Positions 1 to 11,498 of a DNA stretch of 64,000 nucleotides are shown here, one piece after another (the stretch's first letter is position 1; each line of letters starts with the position of its first letter). Source of the DNA: Persicaria tinctoria (Eukaryota > Streptophyta > Magnoliopsida > Caryophyllales > Polygonaceae); contig JBANSL010000018.1 of the NCBI GenBank assembly GCA_037127255.1, positions 13,241,175 through 13,305,174 of the forward strand, in the 5' to 3' direction. The notes beneath the pieces were generated by a model that saw nothing but the letters and a program-made list of their open reading frames with translations, had not been told where the DNA came from and ran no database searches. The translations under genes were made by a program, and so were the position numbers.

Positions 1-160
1 CAATTTTCTTAAATTAGTGGTTCTGCACATACCACCGGAGACTGCCTAACAGCCGTGTTGAATCGAGTGTATGTACATCGCATGTCAATTTGGAACTGAG
101 ATGAAACCTAACTGAATTCAACAAGTGAAGAACACAGAGAGGGAAAACGAAAGTGCTCAC

Positions 161-571
161 TTGTTCGAGATCGAAATGTCGCTTCCTCCTCTTCTTCCTA
201 GCGTCCGTTACCTCCTGGAAAAAAAATCAAAAATAAAACACGAGACGAAAATACAAACGAAAGAACCAAAACAAAATTCCGAAGCAACAAACAAAAACCT
301 TAGCTCGTTGGCGGCGTTCTCGATTGGACAAGGGAGCGCCGTCGCTCCCATGGGATTGATTGCTCGTAACCAGATTCGGAACCTTGCCTTTGCTGGGAGG
401 AGCATTTCGCAAGGGCTTGGAAGCCAAAGGCTTGGACTTCTTCTTGGCGGTTTCTGCGTCGCCAGGAACTCGCTTCCGCTTATTCGACTTGTCGCCTTTC
501 CGGTCAGATTTCGCCGGCGCCAACGCCGTGGCTCCGGATTTCGACCGTTTACGATGTTCATTAGGACTCAT
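161..571 (-). CDS. PUM24-like Pumilio protein, first two exons (partial)
   Basis: Exon 1 is 571-299 (91 codons from the ATG at 571) and exon 2 is 214-161 (18 codons). The donor after Arg-Ala-Lys is GT at 298-297, the acceptor AG is at 216-215, and the next donor GT is at 160-159; both introns are phase 0. The joined peptide is a Lys/Arg/Ser-rich, nucleolar-type N-terminus that leads into SNRERRQRAK and then EVTDARKKRRKRHFDLEQ. From memory this resembles the stretch just before the Pumilio/PUF-A repeats of plant PUM24 (yeast Puf6 relatives), RNA-binding nucleolar proteins needed for rRNA processing. The repeats lie beyond the left edge, so the family call rests on this N-terminal signature alone. 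No further exon is visible in 1-160. A longer reading on the opposite strand over exon 1 is a shadow. Confidence 0.65.
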
Positions 572-687
572 AGCTCTCTCAATCTCTGTATCTCCCTCTC
601 CGGCGGCTTGGTGGTTTAACGAGGGATTCAGCTTGTTTTACTGCGCTTTCTTTTCATGCCTGGCAATTTCGGGTTGAGTCAATTTGG

Positions 688-700
688 GAATGGGCCGACC
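688..700 (-). promoter_or_regulatory. Site II-type motif upstream of the PUM24-like gene
   Basis: TGGGCC lies at 691-696, about 120 bp upstream of the ATG at 571. TGGGCC/T (site II, TCP-bound) is common in promoters of plant ribosome-biogenesis genes, which would suit a PUM24-like nucleolar protein. One copy of a six-base motif is weak evidence. Confidence 0.3.
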
Positions 701-1060
701 GTATTTTGACCCGGGTCGTTATTTAGGCTTCTTTCTTTAGTGGATAATTTGACAGGGGATTAGCGGATTTGGTTGTTTATTAGCTTGGGTCGCGGATTTG
801 TGATTGACATTTGAAATCTCTTAGGAGTCCATAATCTGAGACGTCCGCAACTTATGCCCCATGTCCTTCTATGTTGCTTGGGTAGCCTATCAACCTATTT
901 CTCTTTCTTTTTGGTGTGATTGTTTGCTCTACGTGACTTTTATATTATTTACTTTGACGTCTTCATTTATGTCATTTGTTTTTGTTGTACATAATCGAAT
1001 TCCTTTCTTGATAATAAGAAAGAAGCAAACGAGATCAATAGAAAAGGGGGTGACACAAAC

Positions 1061-1177
1061 AAGGATGTTTGTTAGAGATGTGAATAAGGATGTTTGTTAG
1101 AGATGTGAATAAGGATGTCTTCATATATGTACCTTATGCAATCACACAAACAAGGATGTTTGTTAGAGATGTGAATA
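1061..1177. repeat. Short tandem repeat, 25-bp unit
   Basis: A 25-bp unit (AAGGATGTTTGTTAGAGATG plus TGAAT) occurs at 1061-1085 and 1086-1110. It starts again at 1111 and appears once more at 1152-1176. The preceding ACACAAAC is also repeated, so the last copy looks like a local duplication of flank plus unit. The rest of 760-1180 shows no gene. Confidence 0.7.
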
Positions 1178-1189
1178 AGATCAAAAGTG

Positions 1190-1370
1190 TCCCACATCGG
1201 AAAGTTGAACATAACAAGCCCTAGTATATGAGTCGGTGGGTTACTCCTTTTATTGCCAATTGGTTTTAGAATGGAACCTATCTCGACTTGTGTGCTAGAC
1301 TACTAGCGCATGTGCGCCCGTGCACACACGACCCCCAGTCATCGGTCCGAGTCGGACTTTGATTGTTGAA
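1190..1370 (+). repeat. LTR-like dispersed repeat fragment
   Basis: The stretch starts TGTCCCACATCGG and continues through GGGTTACTCC and TTGCCAATTGG. I remember this word order from short non-autonomous LTR repeats scattered through dicot genomes. No partner copy or target-site duplication is visible here, so it is a fragment or solo copy and the class is uncertain. 1380-1720 and 1930-2680 are AT-rich with no supported gene. Confidence 0.35.
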
Positions 1371-1724
1371 CACATTTTCATAAGTTGTCACCTCTCACTT
1401 TGTATGATTAAAAAGATCATTAACAAAATCGGACAAATAATACAATGTGTCAGCCAAACAAATAAGAATATAAAATAACTTACAAAACAAAATCTTCGCC
1501 AAGGTTGACAAATCTCATAAAGTCATTTGAGTCAATACTTGTTGGGGACTATGAACCCTTAAGAACAAAATTGTCTTACATATATAAACAACATGTAACA
1601 AGAAATATATCTGAGACAGTAGTTGCAACAGCTAAAAGACTAAAAAACCTTGTTTTGGGAGATACTCAAAACATATGAGGCATAACAAAAACCCATCCAA
1701 GGCTCACAATGGCCAATACATTGG

Positions 1725-1925
1725 ATTTCACTGATCGAGGTTGAGGGTGATAGTCTCATGGTCATCAACTTGTTCAATGGAGTTTCGAAATACTCATAGG
1801 AAACTGAGATGTTCTTCAATATTTCGAGCAAGTGGCTTACAACCACATCTTCTACGAAATCAACAAGGTAATGGATACCTCTGGCATGTGATGGAACAAG
1901 GAGCTCATCTTCCTTCACAGTAAGA
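1725..1925 (+). pseudogene. LINE RNase H relic, broken
   Basis: One frame reads IEVEGDSLMVINLFNG. After a frameshift another reads HIFYEINKVMD. These match, in order, the IEGDNQCIINALLGSW and HVFREVNSVADRL parts of the RNase H domain of the complete LINE at 48-57 kb in this window. In-frame stops and the frameshift show it is dead. No 5' part or poly(A) tail is recognisable nearby. Confidence 0.6.
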
Positions 1926-2679
1926 AGCTAGCTAGAGGAAAGAAGACCGATATAATGACATATCCAAGTATCTAACTAGACTATCTAATATCTATGTCAA
2001 AGAGTATCATACACTATCTCTAATGAAAGTATCATACACTATGAAAGTATCACACACTACTTTTAAGACAAAAAAAATTATTTCCTTTTTGTAGACCCCT
2101 TGGATTTTTGGTGTAGAGTGGTTGTTTATAACAAAAGTGATTTGTGTGATTGCTACCATATACCAATATATCATATTCGAAATGTCACCCCTCTTACCAG
2201 TTGAACCAAGCCTATACGGATGTATACTGTTATTTGTTTGAATTGGATGACTGTCAGCCTATGGGAAACCAAACTATGTTCCAAACAAGAAAATCTCTTT
2301 TTTTGATCTGAAATTTGGACTTATAAAATAATTCCAGTTATTGAAATTGCAGAGAAATTATTATCCCACGATAACATTAAGGAAAATATGGCAGTACATT
2401 GAATCCAAAATAGCTAAGGAGTTTAGGGTACCTATGAACAATAAGGACCACATAAAACACCACATCAAAATTCCAAAAAATATAACACCTAACAACAAGC
2501 AATTGGGGATTGGAAAAAAAGACCAAAAATTATGAAGTTGGAAAAAAGATAACAAAAAGAGCCTCTTTCCCTTTTTTATGTCAACGATCGAATCACATAC
2601 ATCATGTTTTTCTCCAAAGTTTTTATGAAATATGTTTTTCTCCAAACTATTTTTTTTTTGGTAAAGAAAAATTGAGAGT

Positions 2680-2859
2680 TATTGGGGTTAGTTGTTGAGG
2701 TTATGCAACTTGGTTGCTTAGTAGTTATAACTGCCTACCGTGTGCAATAAGCTGAGGAAGAGTGGTGTATAAATAGGTCCCTTTTGTTTGTAATTCACAC
2801 TTAATACAATTCAATCAAATGCAACACACATTTTTTGCTCTCTTCCCTCTGCTGTTACA
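2680..2859 (+). repeat. Copia-1 5' LTR
   Basis: Begins TATTGGGGTTAG and ends CTGTTACA. It holds a likely TATA element (GTATAAATAG near 2766), consistent with an LTR promoter. The target duplication AGAGT lies directly upstream. Confidence 0.93.
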
Positions 2860-2881
2860 TGGTATCAGTCTAGGTTCTTCA

Positions 2882-5800
2882 ATGGCGGATGAAGTTGTTC
2901 ATCCAGCTGCTGTCGCTTCGCTTGATCCGAATGATGAACTCTACCTCCATCATTCCGATCATCCGAACTACATTTTGTCCACTGGCCTTCTCAATGATCG
3001 AAATTATGTTTCCCGGCGTCGATCTGTTGAAGTATCTCTATACGCGAAGAACAAGTTCGGCTTCGTTACAGGCGCCTCTGCTCGTCCTCCAGCTACTTCG
3101 CCTCTCCTCAATCAGTGGGAGAGATGCAATAACATGGTGATTGCCTGGCTATTGCACTCAGTCGAGAAAGACATCGCCGAATTTATTTTGCACTTCCGCA
3201 CAACTGCTCTTATCTGGAAAAATCTTGCAACTCGCTTTTCTCGATCCAATCGGACTCGTGTTTTCCAGATCCAGCGTGAGATCTTTTCGATCTCTCAAGG
3301 ATCTATGTCGATCTCGTCTTATTTTACCAAATTGAAAAGGCTATGGGACGAATACACTTTATCTGTTGAAGCTCGGTTGTCTGATTCTGCTTCTGTTACA
3401 GTTCTACAACAATTGCTTGATGATCAGCAAGTCATCTAGTTCCTCGTCGGTCTCAACGAGACGTATTGTTCAACTCGTGCTCAGATCCTTTTGATGCAGC
3501 CTCCTCCTTCGTTAAACGAAGTGTATCAGCTGGTTTTATAGGATGAGGAACAGCGTGAGCTCGGATCCAAATTTGCACCTACTTCTGAAGTTTCTACTGC
3601 TCTTGCTTCTCACCGAGCTCCTGATTCCACTAAACCAGCTGCTGGTAGAGGTCAAACTTCCTCATCTCGTGGTCGTGGATCTTCACCTGGTGCTGGAAGA
3701 GGACAAACTGCTGCTGGTCGTGGAACTCTTTTTTGTGATCACTGCAAGATAGGTGGTCATGTCATGGACACCTGTTGGAAACTCCATGGCCACACTATTT
3801 TCTGTGAATTCTGTAAACTTGGAGGTCATACAGTGGACAAGTGCTAGAAGAAGCACGGATATCCTCCTGGCAAAGGCCCTACTGCTGCTACAGCTGCTGA
3901 TTCTTCTCATTCCTTGACGTCTGAGCAGTACAATCAGTTGCTATCATTGCTACGAAAGCCTAATGTTCCATCCTCTGACACTGTGGCATTCCTGGAAGGT
4001 ACAAACTTCAGTTTCCTTACTTCTAGTTCAAATCCAACTTGGATCATCGACAGTGGTGCCACTGACCACATAACTCCCAACCATAACCTTTTCTCTTCTT
4101 TGATTGCTTTGTCTAAACCTATCTCTATCACTATGCCTAATGGCAAAACTGCTGCAGTATCTCATTCTGGCACCATATGTCTTTCTCCTACTCTCACCAT
4201 CTCTAATGTCCTTCTTGTTCCAGATTTCTGTTTCAACCTTTTATCTGTGAAGAAGCTTATTACAGACACTCATGCTAATGTCCTTTTCACTGATCATTTT
4301 TGTTTCTTTCAGGCCCCTTCGATGAAGATTCCCCTTGTAATTGGCAGTGAGGTTAAAGGTCTTTATGTTGCAAACGTTTCTTTTAGTAAGCCTGGATCTA
4401 GCTCTACTGTTTTGACTAGTGTTCCTTTCAATAAATTTGCTTGTTCTACCACACTTTCTTCACATTTACTTGAATTGTGGCATTGTCGTTTGGGACATGT
4501 TCGTTTTTCTCAATTAAAGCATCTCAGTGTTATTGATTGTAATGTTAAACCAACACATTTATGCAAAATCTGTCCACAGGCCAAACAGCACAGGAATTCC
4601 TTTCCTGTGTCCACTACACGAGCCTCTGCTCCCTTTGAGCTCATACACATAGATACTTGGGGTCCATTTCATACCCCAACACATGATGGTCATAAATACT
4701 TTCTTACATTGGTTGATGATCATACCAGGTCCACTTGGACTTTTATTATGCCAACCAAAAGCAGTGCCTTACCCATTCTTCATACCTTTCAGGAGTTGGT
4801 TGTTACCCAATTCCACACAAAGATTAAAGCCATTCGTTCTGACAATGCTGCTGAGTTTTGTGGCTCAAGTGCTTTACAATTTTTTTCTTCCAAAGGAATC
4901 ATCCACCAAACCAGTTGCCCTTACACTCCACAACAGAATGGTGTTGTGGAAAGGAAGCACAGACATCTCTTGGAGGTGGCTCGTGCCCTTCGTTTTCAAT
5001 CCAACTTACCTTTGCCATATTGGGGAGATTGCATACTTACAGCCACTTACCTTATCAATAGAACTCCATTACCATCCTTAAATTTTCAATCTCCCTACTT
5101 TCTTCTCTTCCACAAAGAACCTGATTACCATCTTCTCAGGGCATTTGGCTGCCTTTGTTTTGTTTCTACATTTCCCCATACCACTGATAAATTCTCTCCT
5201 CGTTCTAAACTTTGTGTTTTCATTGGATATTCCTTTGGTAAAAAAGGTTATAAAGCACTTGATCTCAGTACAAAGCAAATCCATCACACCAGAGACATTG
5301 TTTTCCATGAATCCCACTTCCCTTTACACCATACACCTCCTTCCCGTGATGCTTTATTACCTACTGTCTCTGATGCTGATTTTGACCTCATTTTCACACC
5401 CATCCATTCTCCAACTCCTACTCTCATTTTACCTGATGATCCCCCAGAGGCTCCTCCAAACAATCCTCCACCTTTTCCTCCTCCAGAGGTTCCACCAATC
5501 ATTCTTCCTTGCAGACAGTCATCAAGAGCTCACTAACCTCCAGCCTATCTGAAAGATTTTGTTTACAACTTTGGTCCTACCTCTACTGCCTTGATCAATG
5601 TGGTTTCTTTTCCTGCTTCTCATTTTGCTTTACTTACCCATCTTTCTTCTTACACTGAGCCAACCTCTTACAAACAAGCCTCCATTGATCCAAATTGGAT
5701 TTCTGCTATGACTAAGGAAATTGATGCTTTGACTGCTAATGCCACTTGGGACATTGTCCCATTACCACCTAGTAAAACTCCCATTGGATGTCGATGGGTG

Positions 5801-7171
5801 TTTAAGGTAAAGCTTAAATCTGATGGCAGCTTGGAGAGGTATAAGGCTCGGTTAGTGGCCAAAGGTTTTACACAGAAAGAGGGCATTGATTTTCATGAAA
5901 CCTTTTCTCCTGTGGTCAAAATGACCACTATTAGAGCCCTCATTGCTGTTGCTGCATCAAAGAAATGGCCTATTTTCCAGTTGGATGTTAACAATGCTTT
6001 CCTTCATGAAGAGGTTTATATGTTAATGCCTGAGGGGGTTCCCAATCCCAATCACAGTGTCTGCAGGCTCAAGAATAGTTTATATGGCCTCAAGCAAGCC
6101 TCTAGGCAGTGGTTTCACAAGCTGACTACCACTCTTCAGTCTCTCAAGTATGTTCAGTCCAAAAATGATTATTCAGTCTTCATCAAGCATTGTGCATCCC
6201 AGATCACCATCCTTGCTGACTACGTTGATGACATCTTGATTATTGGCAATTGTACTTCTGAAATTACCTTCCTCAAGGGCTTTCTTCATACCACCTTTAG
6301 CATCAAGGATCTTGGTCACCTTAACTATTTTCTGGGAATGGAAATCACTTTCTTGCCAGATGGTTATGCAGTTACTCAATCTAAGTTTACCAGAGAACTC
6401 CTTCTAGATTCTGGCATTGCATCTGATGTTAAGCCAGCAGTTACACCACTACCTTTACACCTCAAGCTTAATGATCTAGATGGTCCTCTCTTGGAAGATC
6501 CTACTCGTTACCGAGCACTTGTTGGCAAGCTCAACTTTTTGACCAATACACGCCCTGACCTTTGCTATGCAGTTCAGACACTCAGTCAGTTCATGCAAAC
6601 GCCTCGATCTCCTCATCTTGATGCTTTGTTGCACACTTTGCGGTATGTTCAGGGCACTGCTGGTCAAGGCATCTTACTTAATGGTTGCTCTTCTCCTGTC
6701 CTCAAAGCGTTCTCCGATTCAGATTGGGCTGCTTGCCCTGTCACTAGGAGGTCTGTCACAGGCTATATCGTCTTCTTTGGCACTTCCCCCGTCAGTTGGA
6801 AGTCGAAGAAACAATTAGTTTCTCGTAGCTCCTCCGAAGCTGAGTATAGAGCCATGGCCAATGCTGCTACAGAGATCACTTGGTTAGTTCGTCTCCTCCA
6901 AGATTTTGGTGTTGCCCCAATTAAGCCAGTCACCTTGTTTTGTGATAATCGCTCCGCTCTTCAAATTGCCACCAATCCTGTTATCCATGAGCGTACGAAG
7001 CACATTGAGGTGGATTGCCATTTCACTCGTGACAAAGTCATGGAAGGTTTGCTTAGTCTGTCATTTGTCACGTCTACAGAGCAATTGGCTGATGTTTTGA
7101 CAAAGGTTTTACCGTCTCCACAGCAGCAATACATTCTTTCCAAGCTGGGGATCTATCATCCACCAGCTTGA
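2882..7171 (+). pseudogene. Copia-1 gag-pol polyprotein with four in-frame stops
   Basis: From the ATG at 2882 to the stop at 7171 a single frame of 1430 codons holds throughout. It is interrupted only by TAG at 3437, 3539 and 3845 and TAA at 5534. Order: gag helical region; two CCHC zinc knuckles (CDHCKIGGHVMDTC, then CEFCKLGGHTVDKC); protease WIIDSGATDH; integrase (HCRLGH, HIDTWGPF, SDNAAEF, QNGVVERKHRH); reverse transcriptase (LDVNNAFLHEEVYM, YVDDIL); RNase H (SDSDWAACP, SSSEAEYRAMA, KHIEVDCHF). Two stops fall where related proteins have Gln (VI*FLVGLN, LVL*DEEQ), one in DKC*KKHGYPPG and one before PPAYL. There is no frameshift, so decay is by point nonsense changes only. A normal element would make this as one polyprotein that its own protease cuts. 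Confidence 0.93.
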
Positions 7172-7178
7172 GGGGGGC

Positions 7179-7358
7179 TATTGGGGTTAGTTGTTGAGGT
7201 TATGCAACTTGGTTGCTTAGTAGTTATAACTGCCTACCGTGTGCAATAAGCTGAGGAAAAGTGGTGTATAAATAGACCCCTTTTGTTTGTAATTCACACT
7301 TAATACAATTCAATCAAATACAACACACATTTCTTGCTCTCTTCCCTCTGCTGTTACA
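7179..7358 (+). repeat. Copia-1 3' LTR
   Basis: Same length as the 5' LTR, with five single-base differences by eye. The polypurine tract AGGGGGGC ends at 7178. The second AGAGT target copy is at 7359-7363. The KCS gene's 3' flank (7364-7793) follows and holds nothing else I can name. Confidence 0.93.
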
Positions 7359-7793
7359 AGAGTTAGGCTCTTGGGGTGACTCAAAACAAAACGAGCTACA
7401 AATTAGTGAGTCAGAGAGTAGCCCTTCCCCCACACCCACAGTCCTTTTCTAAGTTCATTTCTCTAAAGACATGTCGGAATTGAATATCTGGATTGAAATG
7501 TACCAATCAAACTAATTCATTTAATTTTCAACTTCAAGTAATTAATTCAAGTACAAAACTATAAGCTTGAAATGATCCATCATTGATGAATGAACCACTC
7601 AACCACATATAAAAACACTTGTTTTTTTACTTAAGAAAATAATACAATCAAACGCTAACACCCACAAATCACAATTTGTTTTCCCACATAGACTTATTCC
7701 ACTAAAAATCACTATATAGTATACGTACATTTCCAATTAAAAGTAACCAAATTAGGGCATTGCCTTGATGGCTCCCCATCAATTGAACCACAC

Positions 7794-10539
7794 TCAATTG
7801 GGTATCTCCACAGGATACCTATGAATGCAGTCCAACCATGGGCTCTTTGGCGAAGCCTTAACGTTCCTCAACGCCCGCCACACCATGCTGTTGCACTTAA
7901 ACCCGCTTCCGAACGCAATCTGCCAAACCCGATCCCCCTTCCTCATCCTCCCCTTGGCCTCGATATAGGCCAGCTCGTACCACAAAGAGCTAGAAGACGT
8001 GTTCCCGAACCTATGTAGCGTCATCCTCGACGCCTCCACATCCTCCGGTGACAACTCCAAGTTCTTCTCGAGCTCATCTATCAGAGCCCTCCCGCCAGGG
8101 TGGATGCAGAAATGCTCGAAGGCGAGCCTCAAGTCCGGCCTATACGGCATAATCTTGAAATTGAGAAGCTTACGACAGACAAAGTTTGCGAAGAACAAGA
8201 GCCGCTCGCTGATTGGGAGCGCCGAGGAGCTTAGGGTTACGATGTTGGCCTTTAGGGCTTCGGTCGCTACGGCCATGAGGCTCTTGGAGAGGTACACTCC
8301 GGTCTTGCCGGTCTCGTCTTGCTGATGGTGGATGCACTTGTAGGCCTTGCCGTCGGCCCCACGGTGGGTCCGGACCAAGTGCGCCAGCTTGTATTTGGCG
8401 CGGGCTCGGTCGGAGCTACGGTTCGATAGGAGGACTGCGGCCCCGCCCACGCGGAATATACAGTTGGGGATAAGCATGGACTTGCGGTTGCCGGAGTACC
8501 GGTTGAGAGTCATGTTCTCTGTGCTCACCACCACGGCGTAGGTGTTTCGGTGCACCTGCAGGACATCAACAATATAAATTAATGTTTGAAATTAATTAAG
8601 TTGAATTGAAATAGCAAAAAATAATGTTTGATGCTTTGTCAAGGTTTACAAACATCAAATGTTGGTTGATCGATATATACCGTCTATCTATATATCTATA
8701 TAAACTCTTAAAAGGAAAAAATTCATATTTCTCATATTTAATTTAGGAATTTTGACAAGTTGCATTTTTTTTTTAAATCTTCTTTTTCATGTCATTTTTT
8801 TATTTTTCCTCTCGGATCACATTATGACCAATTGATCTAATTAATTGCACTTATTTTTCATAACTAATACATATATTAAAATAAATAAATAAATTAATTG
8901 TATAACAAACGAACCTAAAATATTAATTAAAAACTTTACAAGATTCAAGTTATTGGTGAATAGAAAAAAAAATTATGGTTTTGTTAAAAAAATAAAAATT
9001 TTGAGATAATATTTTTTAGAAGAAATAAAAAAAAAAATTCCTATAACACAAACATAATGATTGCAAAAACTTTAAAAAATTAATTATTAGTATTAACCAT
9101 ATGATAAATAAAATATCAATAGTAAATGCTATAATTAATTTTGAGATAATATTTTTTATTCAGTTTTATTACAATATCGATGAGTTTATACCTTCATGTT
9201 TTAATAATAACCAAATAAACTCCACTTTTTAACGAATAAACTCTTTTACATATGGAGTTTATATTATTTCATAGTCTTTCAACCTTAATTTCAAATTATT
9301 TTTAAATTTCAACTTGTTTATAATTTTAGTCGTTTTCTCTACTGTGCAGGAGCACAATTGAAGTATATAGTTTTTAAACTAATAGAATGAAGGATTAAAA
9401 TATTAAGTTGTGTAAATGAAGGATTAAAATATTAAGTTGTGTATGGGGTTTGTTATAATTGACCTTTTTTTTATTAAAATGGGTGTTTAAAAAAAGCTAT
9501 TAGTGATATCCTTTTTTGAGTGTTTTTAGTTTATTTGATTTAAAATTATCATAATACGTACTTCTAATAATAACAAAATAAACTTTCTTTTTACAAATGA
9601 ACTATTTTAGGCCTCATACGAAGTTTATATTATTTCATAATCTTTCAACCATTATTTTACACATTTTTTTTAATTTCAACTTGTTTATAATTTTAGTCAC
9701 TTCTACTCTCTCACTCCATCCGTATAGTTAATAATTATAAAAAAAAAAAAAATTACGGTTACCCGGAGCAAATCCCTGGCAAGGTCGACGGCGATAACCC
9801 CGGCGGAGCAACCCATCCCACCAAGGTTATAGCTCCTTATACTCCCCCTCATCTTATACTTATTCACTATCATCGCCGACAGCGACGGCGTCGGATTAAA
9901 CACCGAGCAGTTCACCACCAGCACCCCCACATCCCTGCTGGGGTCCACCCCTGTGGCGGCGAACAGATTATCCAGCGCCCCGAACAGCACCTCCTCCGCC
10001 TCGGCCCTGGCTGCAGCCATCGACGGCCGCGGGGGCATGAAGTGCAGCGCCTCCGGCAGCACCGTCTCCTCCCCCAGCCCGGACCTCCTCAGGATCCGCT
10101 CCTGGAACTCGATGGCCGGCTCCTCGAAATCTCCGGTCAACACCACGTGGGCCATGAAGTCCGCGGACCGGACCTGGAGGTGGGCGGGCGGCCGGTAGCA
10201 GGAGAAGTCGACGAGGTAGACGGGTTTGGGCCGGGTCAGGTAAAAGGAGAGGGATCCCAGCACAAGGAGTGCCGAGAGCTGGGCGTAAACGGCGTCGTAT
10301 TGGAGATGGGGCTGAGCTAACAATTGGGAGATGATGAATGATAGTAGAGGGATTAAGGAGAGGGGTAGAAAATGGCTTATCAGGTAGTGATAGCCGAGCT
10401 TTAACAAGGGTGGTTGCCACCGGGGTCGGTGGATAGGGCCAGCGGCGGCGGCCGGGATGGCGCCGTTGGCCGGAGTGGGTGGAATGGGTTTCATTATTTT
10501 TAATTTGGCTCTGGGATTGTGAAGTGGATTCATTTGCAT
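7794..10539 (-). CDS. KCS: 3-ketoacyl-CoA synthase (KCS, fatty-acid elongase condensing enzyme)
   Basis: Exon 1 is 10539-9763 and exon 2 is 8555-7794, joined over a 1,207-bp intron (donor GT at 9762-9761, acceptor AG at 8557-8556), giving 512 residues. KCS condenses malonyl-CoA with a long acyl-CoA in the ER membrane, the first step of very-long-chain fatty acid synthesis for wax, suberin and lipids. The catalytic Cys lies in [10 protein letters not shown]; the active-site His and Asn lie in [10 protein letters not shown] and RFGNTSSSS. Two hydrophobic segments near residues 45-100 fit the usual N-terminal membrane anchors. The N-terminal tail is rich in Ala/Pro. A TATA-like run at 10545-10553 almost touches the first ATG, so the Met at 10494 (residue 16, 497-aa protein) is a likely alternative start. 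I cannot assign a specific Arabidopsis paralogue. Confidence 0.95.
9190..9705. repeat. Duplicated AT-rich segments inside the KCS intron
   Basis: About 9190-9345 and 9560-9705 share long stretches in the same order (GTTTATATTATTTCATA, CTTTCAACC, CAACTTGTTTATAATTTTAG), diverged by point changes. A 30-bp unit around AAGGATTAAAATATTAAG is also tandemly doubled near 9388-9440. The second copy ends about 60 bp from the exon 1 donor. The rest of the intron (8556-9190) is AT-rich with nothing recognisable. Confidence 0.6.
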
Positions 10540-10544
10540 GGGAG

Positions 10545-10553
10545 TATATATAA
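10545..10553 (-). promoter_or_regulatory. TATA-like element of KCS
   Basis: On the minus strand the run TTATATATA lies six bases upstream of the first in-frame ATG (10539) and about 50 bp upstream of the ATG at 10494. Normal TATA-to-start spacing of about 30 bp would favour translation from 10494. The element may be chance in AT-rich DNA. Confidence 0.35.
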
Positions 10554-10711
10554 TGGACTAATGGAGTGAGTTATTTATATATTTAATTTAATTAATGAGT
10601 ATATTTATTATTTTATTATAGCCTATTCTAGGGGCATATCAATGCGGTGTGAATCTTGTTTAGATAGCTTATGATACAAGCTATATATATATTGCTTGCA
10701 GCCTATTTATA

Positions 10712-11498
10712 CAACTTTTGTGAATGAGACTTGTGGCTCAATTGGTTTCTGTCAAGGTTCGCATTTTGATGAGATGTTCACTATCAAGGCGGAGGTTTTG
10801 GCTTTTCGTCAGAGGTTGGCTGCAGCCTGTCAGATCCGGATTTTGTGGCTCGATCGAGGTTGAAGGTGTGGCTGCCTAGTGGTTATTAATGTTATCATAA
10901 TCTTTGGGTGTTATGTGAACGTACACGAGTTATGCTCGTATTCGACTCGATAAAAACTTGGCTCGACCTCATTCATTTTCTAAACAAGCCGAGTATGAGT
11001 ACATTTTTAAGCTCGACCCAAAGCTCGGCTCGTTCGAATTAAGCTCGAATTATATATGGAATTTCTAAAATTTCATTTAAGTTATTGTATAATGAGCCAG
11101 TAGAACTGCTTAAAGCTCGAAAAAAGCTCGGCTCAAGCTCGTTCATTCCTAAACGAGCCGAGTATGAGCACATTTTTAAGCTCGAGTCAAAGTTTAGGCT
11201 CGGCTCAAGCTCGTTCATATTCTAAATGAACGGAATATGAACAAGCAATACTCGGCTCGTTTGGATCGAATAACAACCCTACATAATGATGTTTGGAACT
11301 TTCCCTGAGAAATCGAAATTATCCATGGCGGATGCTCAAAAGCTACTTCATGACTTCCATGTATTTTCATGCGTGACCTGCGTCCATGTGTTAAGAGAGA
11401 TTAATTTGGTTTTGGATAAAGTGGTGCACCTTCGTCACACTCTCAATCACGACCCTCCCGTGTCTCATCTTGAGCTCCATAAGGACGCTCTTGGGTAG
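10712..11498 (+). pseudogene. LINE RNase H relic split by an inserted repeat
   Basis: The first part (about 10712-10870) reads FTIKAEVLAFRQRL and then QIRILWLDRG, aligning with the AEALAVYKGIKEAL and IKNIEIEGD region of the RNase H domain in the full LINE at 48 kb. The second part (11286-11498) reads HVLREINLVLDKVVHL and ends LHKDALG followed by a stop, aligning with HVFREVNSVADRL and the LINE C-terminus (RKDALGW). Between them, about 10905-11282, lies an AAGCTCGGCTCG-rich insertion. The piece between the two halves and everything upstream is lost. 11500-12660 is AT-rich with no gene. Confidence 0.65.
10905..11282. mobile_element. AAGCTCGGCTCG-rich non-autonomous repeat
   Basis: It contains repeated AGCTCGGCTC and CTCGTTCAT words and the same words inverted. 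The outer ends, GGGTGTTAT on the left and ATAACAACCC on the right, are an imperfect inverted pair. The target duplication is not clear (CATAAT occurs near both ends but offset), so the class is uncertain; a hAT-type non-autonomous element is my guess. It interrupts the LINE relic. Confidence 0.45.

Larger units (their letters stand above)
2680..7358 (+). mobile_element. Ty1/Copia LTR retrotransposon (Copia-1), complete
   Basis: Two 180-bp LTRs (2680-2859 and 7179-7358) flank a gag-pol interior. The 5-bp target duplication AGAGT sits at 2675-2679 and 7359-7363. A primer binding site TGGTATCAG (iMet-tRNA type) follows the 5' LTR at 2860, and a polypurine tract AGGGGGGC precedes the 3' LTR at 7171-7178. 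By eye the LTRs differ at five positions, so insertion is fairly recent but not current. Domain order protease, integrase, RT, RNase H defines Copia. LTR ends are TA...CA rather than TG...CA. Confidence 0.95.

Noticed and set aside
125..677. Open frames on the plus strand opposite PUM24 exon 1
   Set aside because: They cross the minus-strand splice sites and show no motif; they are shadows of the Lys/Arg-rich exon.
2819..2881. Hydrophobic N-terminal extension on Copia-1 gag
   Set aside because: It is translated from the LTR end and primer site; the gag ATG is at 2882.
10736..10775. tRNA-like A box (TGGCTCAATTGG) followed by GGTTCG
   Set aside because: The spacing between the two boxes is too short and no cloverleaf or acceptor stem can be drawn; it lies in a LINE RNase H relic.
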